64,000 bases of DNA from Xiphydria camelus (GCA_963678675.1 OY783198.1:15586085-15650084); one strand, 5' to 3'; numbered from the stretch's first letter, positions 24,103 through 35,200 are shown. A program made the numbers and translations. Notes: generated by a model from the sequence alone, not told the origin.

Positions 24103-24600
24103 CTCTATACAGGGTGTTCACGCCCAGGCTCCGAGACTGGGTGGGACTTATTTCAAGCGTGCCGCATACAGACCAATAGCTCGTTTAGCCTCTCCTGCTG
24201 TCATTACGGCGACCTAGTAATTGGAAATCGAACTGCATAGATCTGGAGACGCCGAAATTATCGACGTTTAATCGAGCAATTCTATCTGTGAATAAAATGT
24301 CAACATAACCAAAAATCATAACCTGTACCTACTCAGCGACTTAGTTGTTGTTTATGTCCCTCAAATACGTATCTGCTGCAAAGTTAACGAGTGACTTCAG
24401 GAGGGAAGATGAATTAATTTTGGGTACTCCTAAAGGTAAAAACACCCATTTCCACGTCACTCTGGAGGTAAAGTGTTGTGAACGCATTCAGGGTGACGTG
24501 GAAATGGCCCAGGTAGAAATCTGTTCAGGTTGTGCAAGGTTGAACATTGTTAGAAGGTATGTTTTGCAAGGTTAAGCTGCAAGGTTAATACAGGGTTGCT
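24103..24600. repeat. dispersed repeat, related to 40560-40880 and 57005-57097
   Basis: 24103-24215 starts TACAGGGTGTTCACGCCCAGG and reappears inverted and shorter at 57005-57097. 24225-24600 contains CAACATAACCAAAAATCATAACCTG and TGAATTAATTTTGGGTACTC-type blocks; a diverged inverted copy lies at 40600-40880. No gene is seen. The ACAGGGTG end suggests a TA-target DNA transposon family. Confidence 0.55.
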
Positions 24601-25140
24601 GCAAGCCTGTCTGTTCCTTGCATAGCCGAAACTAACCACTGCCCTGTACCGTTAGCCTATTTCAAGCTTGCAATAACAGAGAGATACCAGGTTCCCTTAG
24701 ATTGAGGTTAGCGTGAGTGGCGATGAGTTCGGTTCACGCGTGTTTTTTTGGTTAAAAAGCCGTCAGCGTTTAGTGTTAACGTGCAAACGTTTCTTTAGTG
24801 TACGTTGAGTGTAAACGTTTTTTTAGGGTACGTTGAGTGTAAACGTGGGTTATTCGTGTCCAGCCTTACCCAGTAAACACGTGATTGAACAGCAATGTAA
24901 CTTGCAAGTTACATGTAATGTTACGATGTAACGCTTGTAATATGTTGAAGATATGTAACATAAGAGTAACATGCAATATTTCATTTGTTATATGCAGGTA
25001 ATGTAAGTGTTATATGAAGGATTTTCGTTGCAGTTGCATAACAAAAAGTATATAACGGCAACGTAACATGCTCGTAACAATTACAGTATAACTGTCGTGA
25101 TAGGTATGTAATGTGGCACGAATGTAACTTGTAAATGTTA

Positions 25141-25620
25141 CAAGAATGTTGCAAGACTACGTAACATTTAATTTACATGCGTATCATAGTGGTGATGTAA
25201 CATCACTAACATACACGTTATGTAACTATTATATGGCGTGGTTACGTTCTATTTATGTAACAGAAGTGCGTAACCGTAACGCTACATGCTTGTAACAATA
25301 GTAATGTAACTGCGGGGATAGTTCTTTGAAGTTACAGTGATGTTGCTTACTACACATTACAAGAATGTTGCAAGACTACGTAACATTTAAGTTACATGCG
25401 TATCACAGTGGTGATATAACATCACTAACATATACGTTATGTAACTATTATATGGCGTGGTTACGTTCTATTTATGTAACAGAAGTACGGAACCGTAACG
25501 CTACATGCTTGTAACAATAGTAATGTAACTGCGGGGATAGTTCGTTGAAGTTACAGTGATGTTACTTACTACACATTACAAGAATGTTTCAAGTCTACGT
25601 AACATTTACGTTATATACAT
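25141..25620 (+). repeat. 219 bp tandem repeat, about 2.2 copies
   Basis: CAAGAATGTT followed by GCAAGACTACG recurs at 25141, 25360 and, slightly changed, 25579, exactly 219 bp apart. Each unit is itself full of GTAAC and GTTAC words. It forms the inner part of the left subterminal zone. Confidence 0.85.
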
Positions 25621-25736
25621 AATGGACACGCCGAACATTAATGTTCCGGCGCCGATGCGTGAATTCCAGCGCCGATGTGAATGTGAATTCCGGCGCCGAT
25701 GCGTTGGAGACCGAGCATCGAGAAGCTAACGGTAAC

Positions 25737-25905
25737 GGACAGGGCCCCCTTTCTCGAGTCACTCGCAAGAGAAACGTGTACATTTCTTAGCGAGTAGACC
25801 AATCGGGACCCCCACCACAACGGAATACTTGATCCTGATTGGTCTATTGGCTAAGATGCGTATACGTAACTTTGCGAGTGACTCGAGAAAGGCCCCCCAG
25901 GACGA
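25737..25905. repeat. hairpin element, core ATCAAGTATTCCGTTGT, copy 2
   Basis: Outer stem CTTTCTCGAGTCACTCGCAA / TTGCGAGTGACTCGAGAAAG with the CCACAACGGAATACTTGAT core inside. Same family as 5985-6177. Confidence 0.7.
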
Positions 25906-26341
25906 GTAGCACGTACCCGAGTCGAAATTTTAGTCTTCAAACGGTCATCGGAGTCGTCGATCGCGCCGGTCATTCCATTGTGTTTCCAAACACAATAGGA
26001 AACCGACGTCGATCGCATCGTAAGGGTAATCGTTTAGGCGTTCTAGTACTGAATCCCCACTCCAGCCAAAAAGGGTAACGTTGAAATTCCGAGAACCGCT
26101 TATGCTAGTATCGAAGGAGTAACTAGTACTGAATCCCCACTCCAGCCGAAATAAGACATACAATTTTCCAACGGCACACTCGTGGACTTAGAATATTTCT
26201 AACAGCTCAATCGTGGACTTAGAACATTTTTTCCGCTTGACTGCATGCCGCTGCGCATGCGTCCCAGTCGGTTCGCGCATAGACGCTGTGCACTCTAGTG
26301 GCAAGGGTAAGCATTAAAAACGTTACATTTTCTACACGGTA

Positions 26342-26553
26342 CACCCGGGGATACGGTATCTGTCGCTGGTGACTTTTTTTAAACGTTATTTTTAAACGTA
26401 CTAACCAATGAATAATTAATTCTCATGCGCTCATTAGCTACGGTGGCGTCTACTCTCGTTAATGAAAGCATGAGGATTATTAATTATTGGTTAGTACGTT
26501 TAAAAATAACGTTTAAAAAAAGTCACCAGCGACAGATACCGTGTCCCCGGGTG
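26342..26553. mobile_element. 212 bp TA-flanked MITE, CACCCGGGG family
   Basis: Ends CACCCGGGGATACGGTATC / GATACCGTGTCCCCGGGTG with TA at 26340-26341 and 26554-26555. Almost the whole element is a perfect foldback. Copies lie at 28140-28285, 31109-31320 and about 60995-61206. Confidence 0.9.
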
Positions 26554-26859
26554 TACATAGGGAAAGTTAATATTTTGTGAGAATTAGTAACACATCCTAT
26601 AAAAGAAAGGTTGTTTTTCATTATGCCGAAGTCGAGACAATCGTATTGCATAGTGGGGTGGAAAAATCGCCCTGAAAAAGAAGAAGTATATGGCATACTT
26701 TCAAATCTACTTTATATTTTGATTCAAAATTTGGTCAAGAACAAAGATGCGTCATTTTTGATTCGTGAGCGTGGGGCTCGGGAAACCGTTAGCAACGGTA
26801 CCTTCGCCCTTTGGACACAGACTCGGCCAGCTCCAGCGTAATTGGCTGTTCCACCGACC

Positions 26860-27200
26860 CTCCTCTAATTAGCCAATGAGGGTGCATAGCGTTACCCACG
26901 CTATCCCCTCCGTCGACCAAATGTCGCCACACGTTCCGAACTTTTACAGTTATATGTATAGAAGAAGCCGAGGGACTCGCGTCGTCTTTTCTTAGCTTGT
27001 CTTGTGATTATCAACTATCAACGTGTCTTGTATCTCATCAACTTGAATATATTTATATCAGTTTTATAGTGAGTGCAGTGTCCAGTTTAATCGAACTTGA
27101 TCTTTCGTTACACGTTTCCGTACCTTTGAAGCAGAGTGGTTTAGCGCTCCACAGGGACGAACCCCGACATTTACGGCCGACCTGGACCGGAAAAGTAAGT
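26860..27200 (+). promoter_or_regulatory. promoter-like block with possible leader exon
   Basis: In order: AGCCAATGAGGG (CCAAT-type) at about 26870, the shared motif CCCACGCTATCCCCTCC at 26895-26911, a TATA-like TTATATGTATAG near 26950, then a leader containing TTATCAACTATCAACGTGT. A strong donor-like AAAAGTAAGT follows at 27193-27202. A similar order of motif, CCAAT, TATA and ATCAACCATCAAGTGT leader exists at 35904-35790 on the minus strand. Inferred only; transcription is not shown by sequence. Confidence 0.45.
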
Positions 27201-27389
27201 AGAATCATTTTTACGTATATTGATATTACTTTTATAAATATTCTGGTACATGTTGCACTATCATGTACGTTGTGCCCCGATAATATAACCTTAAAATTAT
27301 TTGACGCTTTCTTGAATAGGCTAGGCAAGTATCTCAAATTATTGACGCGCGCGCGACCTCGTGGATAGTCCATGAAACCTTGGGGTGAT

Positions 27390-27475
27390 AAGTGACCAAT
27401 CAGGATCAAGTATTCCGTTGTCTGTAACCCACCACAACGGAATACTTGATCCTGATTGGTCACTTATCACCCCAA
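27390..27475. repeat. hairpin element, core copy 3
   Basis: GGGGTGATAAGTGACCAATC / GATTGGTCACTTATCACCCC outer stem around the core ATCAAGTATTCCGTTGT. Its mirror is at 30185-30275 in the other arm. Confidence 0.8.
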
Positions 27476-28139
27476 AGTTACGAACTGCGACCACCTCGTG
27501 GCGCCACTAGAGATACTTGCTTAGCCTATAGACCTTTTCATTCTGAGCGGAAGTAACTAGCGCGCCTCATGTGTAATTAAAAAGCCTAGTGCTAACTTTA
27601 AGGGCGGGTTGTAACGACTTGGTTCAGAGCCGGTTCAGCTTGAACCGCCGTTCTTGGTATATTTTGCGTCACACATAATATCATACATTTTTATGTAAAC
27701 TCAGTTCAAACGTGGTTCAAGCTAGAACTGAGTTTAAACCAAGTCGTTACAACCCGCCCTAAAAGTTTCGAACAGTTTTTTGTTCGCAATATATTCCTAC
27801 AGTCTAAAAATAGTGCAGTTAATCTAGACATTTTGCATATATGGTGTACAGTATGTCCGCGATCAAACAGACCATACCCGAGTCGAAATTTTAGTCATCA
27901 AACGGTCGTCGGAGTCGTCGATCGCGTCGTTCTGACCACCCGCATTCTATTGTGCTTGGGGAGTCGTCAAACAGGCATCCTAGGCTTCCAAAAGTGCAAA
28001 TTCTGTACTAGGATGACTGTTTGAAGACTCCCGTTGGATTACTTTAATCCGGTCATTAGACCATTTAACGACTCTTATTTCTCCGAAAATGGCAGTGGAG
28101 GGGATACAGGTAGGTTACAGGTATATATATATATATATA

Positions 28140-28285
28140 CCCAGGGACTCGGATTCCGTCGCTGATTAACGAGGGTAAACGCCACTGTAGCTAATGAGGG
28201 CGTCAGAATTAATTGTTCATTGGCTAGTATGTTTACAAATTACATTTTAGAAAGTCCCTAGCCACAGAATCCGTGACCCTGTGCG
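28140..28285. mobile_element. shorter CACCCGGGG-family MITE
   Basis: Diverged copy marked by CGGATTCCGTCGCTGATTAA and TAGCCACAGAATCCGTG, flanked by TA. It sits directly after a (TA)n run at 28121-28139. Confidence 0.7.
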
Positions 28286-28563
28286 TATATTGAATAATAC
28301 TGAAATGCAGATGAATATTAATGAAAAATAATATATATTTTTGTATAACACATCATTAGTAATAATGTATTGCATAATATATATTGTGATAATAATATAT
28401 TATAATAAAATATATTGTCGTAATATGTGTTTATCTTTGTTAACATAACATTTGTTGCTCTAGTATCATAATCTCATTATATTATGTTATTTTAGTGCTT
28501 TTTGCAAACATCTTTTGCATAACATATTATTGTAATGTTTTTATCTTTATTATTGAATTTTGA

Positions 28564-28790
28564 AACGATAAGATACGCATGGAATAGTAAGCTAAACAGT
28601 CAGACATAAACATACCAGAACTAAACATATTTCGTTTATAAATGATAAGGTACGCATAGAATAGTAAGCTAAACAGTCACAGACATAAACATACCAGAAC
28701 TAAACATATTTCGTTTATAAACAATAAGGTCGTATGGAATAGTATGCTAAAGAGTCAGACAGAAGCATACCAGAACTAAACATATTTTTT
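28564..28790 (+). repeat. ~77 bp tandem repeat, three copies
   Basis: Each unit runs through GGAATAGTAAGCTAAACAGT and CATACCAGAACTAAACATAT. The third copy is the most diverged. Confidence 0.9.
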
Positions 28791-28827
28791 TTGGATTTTG
28801 TCAAAAACTTATGTTATATTTAAATAC

Positions 28828-28892
28828 TAGGGGGCTCCGCCCCCTACTCGCTTCGCTCGTCAACCCCTATCGCGGCGCTCCCCCAAGCTTTT
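28828..28892. repeat. GC-rich hairpin module, copy 1
   Basis: GGGGGCTCCGCCCCC followed by CGCTTCGCTCG and CGCGGCGC-type short palindromes. Related modules occur at 47963-48057 and 59325-59495. Confidence 0.75.
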
Positions 28893-28926
28893 GCAGCAGC
28901 ATCACGTCGTTATGGCCTTTACACAA

Positions 28927-29075
28927 AAATTCCGTAATGCCGTAAGACGTAAGCGTAAGCGAATAAACCAATCAGGATCAAGTATTCCGTTGTCCGTAAC
29001 CCCACCACAACGGAATACTTGATCCTGATTGGTCTATTCGCTTACGCTTACGTCTTACGGCCTTACGGAATTTTG
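28927..29075. repeat. hairpin element, core copy 4
   Basis: Near-perfect foldback of about 70 bp arms: outer stem of CCGTAAGACGTAAGCG type, inner core ATCAAGTATTCCGTTGT / ACAACGGAATACTTGAT. The outer stem differs completely from copy 3 yet still pairs. Confidence 0.85.
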
Positions 29076-29099
29076 TGTGTGATGGCTTTTACTCTCCTC

Positions 29100-29220
29100 G
29101 CCGTTCAATACGTTGCGTCGTCGTCGTCGTCGCCGTCGCCATCCTCGTAGTCGCCGTCCTCGTCGCCGTCATCCTCGTCCTTGTCGTCGCCGTCGTGGTT
29201 GTGGTTGCCATGGGAATAGC
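29100..29220 (+). repeat. GTC/GCC-rich microsatellite
   Basis: Imperfect GTC, GCC and CTC triplet repeat. Translated frames here are low-complexity valine/alanine and not a gene. Confidence 0.85.
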
Positions 29221-29537
29221 TGATTGCTTGACGAAAAATGCTCAGAAATTACATAAAAAAATTATTAGAAATTAACCGTGCATTCTGTCCTGTCGGTTCT
29301 CGCATCAATTTTATAGTAAACTTTTTCCGCTACAAATTTGTAGCTGCATTTGTTTGATTGAGTAAATAATATAGGAGAAATGAATGATTAAAGTGGCTTA
29401 GGGCCAGAACTTCGATAGTTTTTACTTAATTATAAATTTTCCCGGGAATTGACAAATGATATATTTTGATATGTTAATATTGGAACCTCCAGCTATCGAT
29501 TGGTGTACTTTTCATGCCCTGAAGCCCAACTTCTTGT

Positions 29538-29815
29538 ACCGTATGTCCGCGATCAAACAGACCATAGCAAAATTGCGAGTTTTGCATGAGCACCCCCGTG
29601 GGTCTCCTCGTCCAATAGAATCACCGGAGAAGCGTGAATGAGCATGCGTAGTCATTCGCGGGTGTTGGCGTCGTCAGAAAGTTCACATCGGTTTCGGATG
29701 ACTACGCATGCGTATTCACGCTTCTCTGGTGATTCTGTTGGACGAGGAGACCCACAGGGGTGCTCATGCAAAACTCGCAATTTGGTATGGTCTGTTTGAT
29801 CGCGGACATACTGTA
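29538..29815. repeat. 280 bp foldback at the right-arm border
   Basis: Ends GTATGTCCGCGATCAAACAG / CTGTTTGATCGCGGACATAC, stems of about 110 bp. The same end sequence is at 27853-27880 in the left arm. Confidence 0.85.
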
Positions 29816-31745
29816 CACCATATATGCAAAATGTCTAGATTAACTGCACTATTTTTAGACTGTAGGAATATATTGCGAACAAAAAACTGTTCGAAACTTT
29901 TAGGGCGGGTTGTAACGACTTGGTTTAAACTCAGTTCTAGCTTGAACCACGTTTGAACTGAGTTTACATAAAAATGTATGATATTATGTGTGACGCAAAA
30001 TATACCAAGAACGGCGGTTCAAGCTGAACCGGCTCTGAACCAAGTCGTTACAACCCGCCCTTAAAGTTAGCACTAGGCTTTTTAATTACACATGAGGCGC
30101 GCTAGTTACTTCCGCTCAGAATGAAAAGGTCTATAGGCTAAGCAAGTATCTCTAGTGGCGCCACGAGGTGGTCGCAGTTCGTAACTTTGGGGTGATAAGT
30201 GACCAATCAGGATCAAGTATTCCGTTGTGGTGGGTTACAGACAACGGAATACTTGATCCTGATTGGTCACTTATCACCCCAAGGTTTCATGGACTATCCA
30301 CGAGGTCGCGCGCGCGTCAATAATTTGAGATACTTGCCTAGCCTATTCAAGAAAGCGTCAAATAATTTTAAGGTTATATTATCGGGGCACAACGTACATG
30401 ATAGTGCAACATGTACCAGAATATTTATAAAAGTAATATCAATATACGTAAAAATGATTCTACTTACTTTTCCGGTCCAGGTCGGCCGTAAATGTCGGGG
30501 TTCGTCCCTGTGGAGCGCTAAACCACTCTGCTTCAAAGGTACGGAAACGTGTAACGAAAGATCAAGTTCGATTAAACTGGACACTGCACTCACTATAAAA
30601 CTGATATAAATATATTCAAGTTGATGAGATACAAGACACGTTGATAGTTGATAATCACAAGACAAGCTAAGAAAAGACGACGCGAGTCCCTCGGCTTCTT
30701 CTATACATATAACTGTAAAAGTTCGGAACGTGTGGCGACATTTGGTCGACGGAGGGGATAGCGTGGGTAACGCTATGCACCCTCATTGGCTAATTAGAGG
30801 AGGGTCGGTGGAACAGCCAATTACGCTGGAGCTGGCCGAGTCTGTGTCCAAAGGGCGAAGGTACCGTTGCTAACGGTTTCCCGAGCCCCACGCTCACGAA
30901 TCAAAAATGACGCATCTTTGTTCTTGACCAAATTTTGAATCAAAATATAAAGTAGATTTGAAAGTATGCCATATACTTCTTCTTTTTCAGGGCGATTTTT
31001 CCACCCCACTATGCAATACGATTGTCTCGACTTCGGCATAATGAAAAACAACCTTTCTTTTATAGGATGTGTTACTAATTCTCACAAAATATTAACTTTC
31101 CCTATGTACACCCGGGGACACGGTATCTGTCGCTGGTGACTTTTTTTAAACGTTATTTTTAAACGTACTAACCAATAATTAATAATCCTCATGCTTTCAT
31201 TAACGAGAGTAGACGCCACCGTAGCTAATGAGCGCATGAGAATTAATTATTCATTGGTTAGTACGTTTAAAAATAACGTTTAAAAAAAGTCACCAGCGAC
31301 AGATACCGTATCCCCGGGTGTACCGTGTAGAAAATGTAACGTTTTTAATGCTTACCCTTGCCACTAGAGTGCACAGCGTCTATGCGCGAACCGACTGGGA
31401 CGCATGCGCAGCGGCATGCAGTCAAGCGGAAAAAATGTTCTAAGTCCACGATTGAGCTGTTAGAAATATTCTAAGTCCACGAGTGTGCCGTTGGAAAATT
31501 GTATGTCTTATTTCGGCTGGAGTGGGGATTCAGTACTAGTTACTCCTTCGATACTAGCATAAGCGGTTCTCGGAATTTCAACGTTACCCTTTTTGGCTGG
31601 AGTGGGGATTCAGTACTAGAACGCCTAAACGATTACCCTTACGATGCGATCGACGTCGGTTTCCTATTGTGTTTGGAAACACAATGGAATGACCGGCGCG
31701 ATCGACGACTCCGATGACCGTTTGAAGACTAAAATTTCGACTCGG
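29788..31745. repeat. right arm of giant palindrome
   Basis: Inverted copy of 25912-27884. It includes the CACCCGGGG-family MITE at 31109-31320 (TA-flanked), the core hairpin, and the promoter-like motif on the minus strand at 30751-30767. Near identity of the arms suggests recent duplication or ongoing gene conversion. Confidence 0.9.
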
Positions 31746-32263
31746 GGAGTAAACGAGACACAAGGTCCCGATTCTGTGGTTTTGAGCTCCGGATTTCAAG
31801 CTAATTATACTGTTTAATAATGAATAATTAGCTTTATCTAATGTAGATTACACTTAGCATAATGTGACACGAGAAAAGAAATCATGCCGAGCGATTAAAA
31901 AAAAAACGTTTCCTCATTAAATTAGCTAAAAAATTGGTTTTATTTTTAGTTTTGGTATATTAACAGTTTTTTTTATTTTCTGAGCTCCTCGACTCGTACC
32001 GGCTTAAACTTTAACTCGTTAGTCTTTCCAATAACTTCAAACCCTGGTAGATATTTAATAAATAAATCATCACAGTAAATAAATAAACGAATAATCAACA
32101 AATAAATAAATAATCAAAATAAATAAATAAATAAATTTCTGCTAACCTTGCAGTTTACTGGAACGCGCTTTGGAAAGCATTTTAAATCCTCTTTGTCTTA
32201 TGCTCCTGCAGTAAATATCCATTCAAAAAATCTAAATTTTAATATTATTATTCGTTTGCAGAA
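31746..32263. other. no gene seen
   Basis: AT-rich stretch with an AAAT-type simple repeat at about 32060-32135. Confidence 0.5.
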
Positions 32264-32395
32264 GCGGTTTTGGAGCAACATCCGGCCTTAAAGGAAATTC
32301 ATTTTAAAGAAACCGTCTCGGATTTGTTCCGATTTGCTAAACAGCGGGCCACTCGAGAAGTAGGGAAAAAGCGGAAGAGACGAGATATACAATAA
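32264..32395 (+). CDS. possible terminal exon with basic tail, unknown protein
   Basis: Preceded by an acceptor-like ttcgtttgcag; a one-base offset then gives 43 open codons and a TAA at 32393-32395, overlapping an AATAAA. The reading starts AVLEQHPALKEIHFKETV, passes DLFRFAKQRA and ends in a strongly basic GKKRKRRDIQ, which could be a nuclear-localisation signal. It is the only clean coding-like stretch outside the palindrome in the 8.9 kb element, so it may be the last exon of that element's protein. I do not recognise the family. A chance open frame cannot be excluded. Confidence 0.35.
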   Translation, partial: AVLEQHPALKEIHFKETVSDLFRFAKQRATREVGKKRKRRDIQ

Positions 32396-33169
32396 ATAAG
32401 TGAAGCTAATGTGCATATAGAGTAAAGGTACCTATTATGGAATACTTTTTTGATTTCGTTGTAAAAAATTTAAAGTTATTGACAGAATTTGCTAAAATTC
32501 TATTTTCATAATATATGACCATATTACTTGTCCCCTCTCTCAAAAAATTAGATTTCAAATAAGGTATAACTTAAGAATAACAAAAAATATTTTGCAGCCG
32601 CGTTTTCCTATACTACTACATACATAGAAAAGAAAAAATAATAAGGAGGTAGCATTTATTTAATGGGAGATAAATGCGAGTTTTTATTCTTTGAAATAAA
32701 ATTTACCTACAAACTGCTTTTTAGGTATGATAACGTTTATTTAGTGAAGGTGAATACATATTTCTAACCTTTATTACCTCTACCCTATATTGTATCTAGT
32801 CGAACAACAAAGTTTGCAAAAAACAAAGATGTTCCTATTAAAATATCATATTAGGAATAATGTATTAAATACTACTGCAATAATTTGTTTCGATTGAATA
32901 AAGAACTTTAATTGATCTTGGCTTCAATTTAAATTTATATTAATCTATACCCCTTTTACAACCTGAAATAGGCACCCAATTGTATTCAAAATATGTAGAT
33001 AATAGTTATATTATCTTGATATTGACGAATCTGTAACGTAACTTTCATGCAAGAAGTTTTATATTTATGTACAGGCTAATGGAACATACGCGTATATCAC
33101 CTATGAAAAAGCAGTTTATATACGTGCATGTAACATTGAAATATGTACATAAATATAATATTTTCTGCA
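32396..33169. other. no gene seen
   Basis: AT-rich sequence leading into the right GTAAC field. One hairpin-like pair, GCAAGAAGTTTTATATTTATG / TAAATATAATATTTTCTGC, lies at 33050-33170. Confidence 0.4.
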
Positions 33170-33887
33170 TAAAAGTTACATTACAGGTTTGTCAATTGTT
33201 CATATTACAGTAATATTAAGTGTGATATAACCGTCAAAGTTAATGTAACATTACATTTACGTCAGCCGTTATGTAACCCCAAATAATAAAAAGTGTAACA
33301 GTTACATTAGTTGTTATGTAATCATTACGTCAACGTAATGTTACAGTAGCATAACTATTCACTTCGTTGTTATATTACAAGTGTATATACTCATTACAAG
33401 ACCGGTATATAAGAGTTACACCACGGTTACCAATACGATACTTTCCTCAGGGTGTTGTGCAACATTCAAGGAATATTACGAGTCTGTAACGGTTATTTAC
33501 GGTCCGTACGGTTGTCGATATGCACGTAACATAACATATTGATGTTACTTGTTACATTTCAGTTACATTACATAACGTACGGGCAACATATCTGAATTGT
33601 AACAGTTATGCAACACATGTTACATAACATGGTAACATTACTGAGTGGGAAATAATAATTTACATGTAACTTACATGTAAGTTACCGATGGTGTTACTTG
33701 TTACATTGGGTTACGTTGCTGTTACATTGCTGTTACAATGCCGTGTTTACTGGGTATTTTCTTAAATGCGTTCCAAAAAATTTCAAAAGGATTCCTCTAG
33801 AAAAAAATACTAAAGCAGCAAACAGTATCGAATTATTTAAATAACCATATACTTAACCATAACGAATTTGTGTACTGCATCACGCAA

Positions 33888-34019
33888 ATGGCTAAAGATC
33901 GCGTGGACATGAATGACCCATGTTTACACGGAATGGGTTGAAACATTCGGGGCAAGATCTTTGGAATAAGGACCTACGAACAGAAAATAAGTATTATCCA
34001 GCTTCCTCTGCATAGAAGG
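33888..34019 (+). pseudogene. exon-like segment, unknown protein, one stop
   Basis: ATG at 33888, 44 codons ending exactly at a strong donor AGAAGG|GTAAGT. The frame reads MAKDRVDMNDPCLHGMG, one TGA, then NIRGKIFGIRTYEQKISIIQ and LPLHRR. Phase 0 at the donor fits the next exon-like piece at 34112-34165. Unknown family; it could be a broken host gene or an old element gene. Confidence 0.35.
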
Positions 34020-34111
34020 GTAAGTATTAATAGCTAATTTCATGAAATTATTTGCAAGAGGCAGATAGATGAATAAGTTTCTTTATTATCCCATATGCTT
34101 GTCTTTCATAG

Positions 34112-34165
34112 AGTCGGAGATCCAGCGTCATCCATGCAGCCAGGATCCATTCCATCGACTCGGAG
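34112..34165 (+). pseudogene. exon-like segment of 18 codons
   Basis: Bounded by tctttcatag and GAG|GTAAAG, 54 nt, open in phase 0 (SRRSSVIHAARIHSIDSE). The downstream continuation is cut by the palindrome that begins at 34187. Confidence 0.3.
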
Positions 34166-34384
34166 GTAAAGTAACTAGTCGGAGAGCCAGAGCCAAAAAA
34201 AGTCTCTGAATTTAATAAGCCCAGTTTTTTTATAGTTTATTACAGTGGTTGTGTAGACAAACATACTGCGGTCAGTCAAGCGAAAGCTGGGGCATATGTC
34301 TCAGGGACGCTATCAAAGTTGTCGTTCCTGCCGGGGTAATAATTTGAATTTAATAAGGTTGAAAATCGGTATACAACTTGTATA

Positions 34385-34780
34385 CAGGGTGATTCGAAAT
34401 GGGCGCACTTCCTCTCGTAGAGAGATTCTTCGCAAAAAACTGAACCGAAAGTTCCTGTACAACATTTTTGTGCTCCGCACAAATTTGGTGAATTTTTTTA
34501 CGACTCAGGTGGTGCTTTTCGAATATTAGGGTGCCTTCCGCCGCTCCGATGATTGATTTCAAAATTCTAGGCTGCAGAGGAGGCACGCTGGAATAACTAC
34601 TGCGAGTTTCGCTGCCGTCTAAAATCTTGTCCCTTGAATCTGACTTTGGATTGGATATTTTCGAACTGGATTATCTTGTAAACTAGGCGGAGCACAACAA
34701 TTTTGTACAGGAACTTTCGGTTCAGTTGTTTGCGAAGAATCTCTCTACGAGAGGAAGTGCGCCCATTTCGAATCACCCTG
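34385..34780. mobile_element. 396 bp TA-flanked MITE with a matching empty site
   Basis: Ends CAGGGTGATTCGAAATGGG / CCCATTTCGAATCACCCTG with TA at 34383-34384 and 34781-34782. The other palindrome arm has the uninterrupted order ATGCAATATACAAGTTG at about 36324-36340, which shows the insertion target and the TA duplication directly. The CAGGGTG end fits a Tc1/mariner-type family. Confidence 0.95.
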
Positions 34781-35200
34781 TATTGCATATAAATAAAGGT
34801 TACGAAGTCAGTCAGCTGAATGTGGGGGCGGAGCTGGTCAGTCAGCAAAAAAAGAAATGTAAATTTCGCGCGCGCTCGGCGTTGCAGGCGATTTCAAATC
34901 AGAGTATAGGAAAGAGCGCAGGTATACTCGTAGGGGGGGTAAGAGACAATAGCTCGGGGTCTGTTCCGTCGCACCGAGCGTACATAGGTCGTAAATATCA
35001 CGGACAATTCATTAACAGCCATCTCCCGCAGTGCCCGCTTTGACCGGTACCGTCATAAAAGTGATCCGAGCCGGCTAAAGGAGAGGAGTGTCCGATGCCG
35101 CCGATGAACAATTGGGGAATTTTGATACTTAGTTTTTCCATTTCGCCAGCGTCATCGACATCCCTCCTCTGGCCGATCAGGGCGCGTCGCGTCACGTTAG

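Larger units (their letters stand above)
25912..27884. repeat. left arm of giant palindrome
   Basis: About 1.97 kb, matched in inverted orientation at 29788-31745 at near identity; three translated frames of 76, 123 and 136 codons are identical between the arms. The outer end reads CCCGAGTCGAAATTTTAGTC, which occurs again at 27886 in the loop. The arm carries a MITE, a promoter-like block and a splice-donor-like GTAAGT at 27196. The open frames have no recognised homologue. MPKSRQSYCIVGW near 26622 is faintly like the start of a THAP finger but lacks the rest. Confidence 0.9.
27885..29787. other. loop of the giant palindrome
   Basis: About 1.9 kb between the arms. It holds a partial copy of the arm end (27886-28040), a MITE, AT-rich sequence (28290-28560), a 77 bp tandem repeat, a GC hairpin, a long hairpin, a GTC microsatellite and a 280 bp foldback next to the right arm. 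No gene is recognised. Confidence 0.8.
24869..33754. mobile_element. 8.9 kb TA-flanked element with GTAAC-rich ends
   Basis: CCCAGTAAACACG at 24869 is mirrored by CGTGTTTACTGGG ending at 33754, and TA flanks both (24867-24868, 33755-33756). Directly inside each end lies a field of GTAAC/GTTAC motifs: 24892-25620 on the left and about 33170-33740 on the right. Such subterminal arrays are typical transposase-binding zones. The middle holds a 5.8 kb palindrome and a possible coding exon at 32264. I do not recognise the superfamily. It may be one element that collected others, or a composite. Confidence 0.6.

Noticed and set aside
24869..25620. CRISPR-like array suggested by regular GTAAC spacing
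   Set aside because: Units are variable in spacing, occur on both strands, and the setting is eukaryotic; they fit subterminal transposon repeats.
26611..26841. THAP-like start (MPKSRQSYCIVGW)
   Set aside because: Only one Cys fits, the second Cys and the Cys-x2-His pair are absent, and the frame has no further likeness.
27053..27463. 136- and 123-codon frames in the giant palindrome arms
   Set aside because: They are identical between the arms only because the DNA is. There are opposite-strand overlaps, no ATG for the plus frame and no family likeness.
29075..29275. Valine-rich 66-codon frame
   Set aside because: Translation of a GTC microsatellite.
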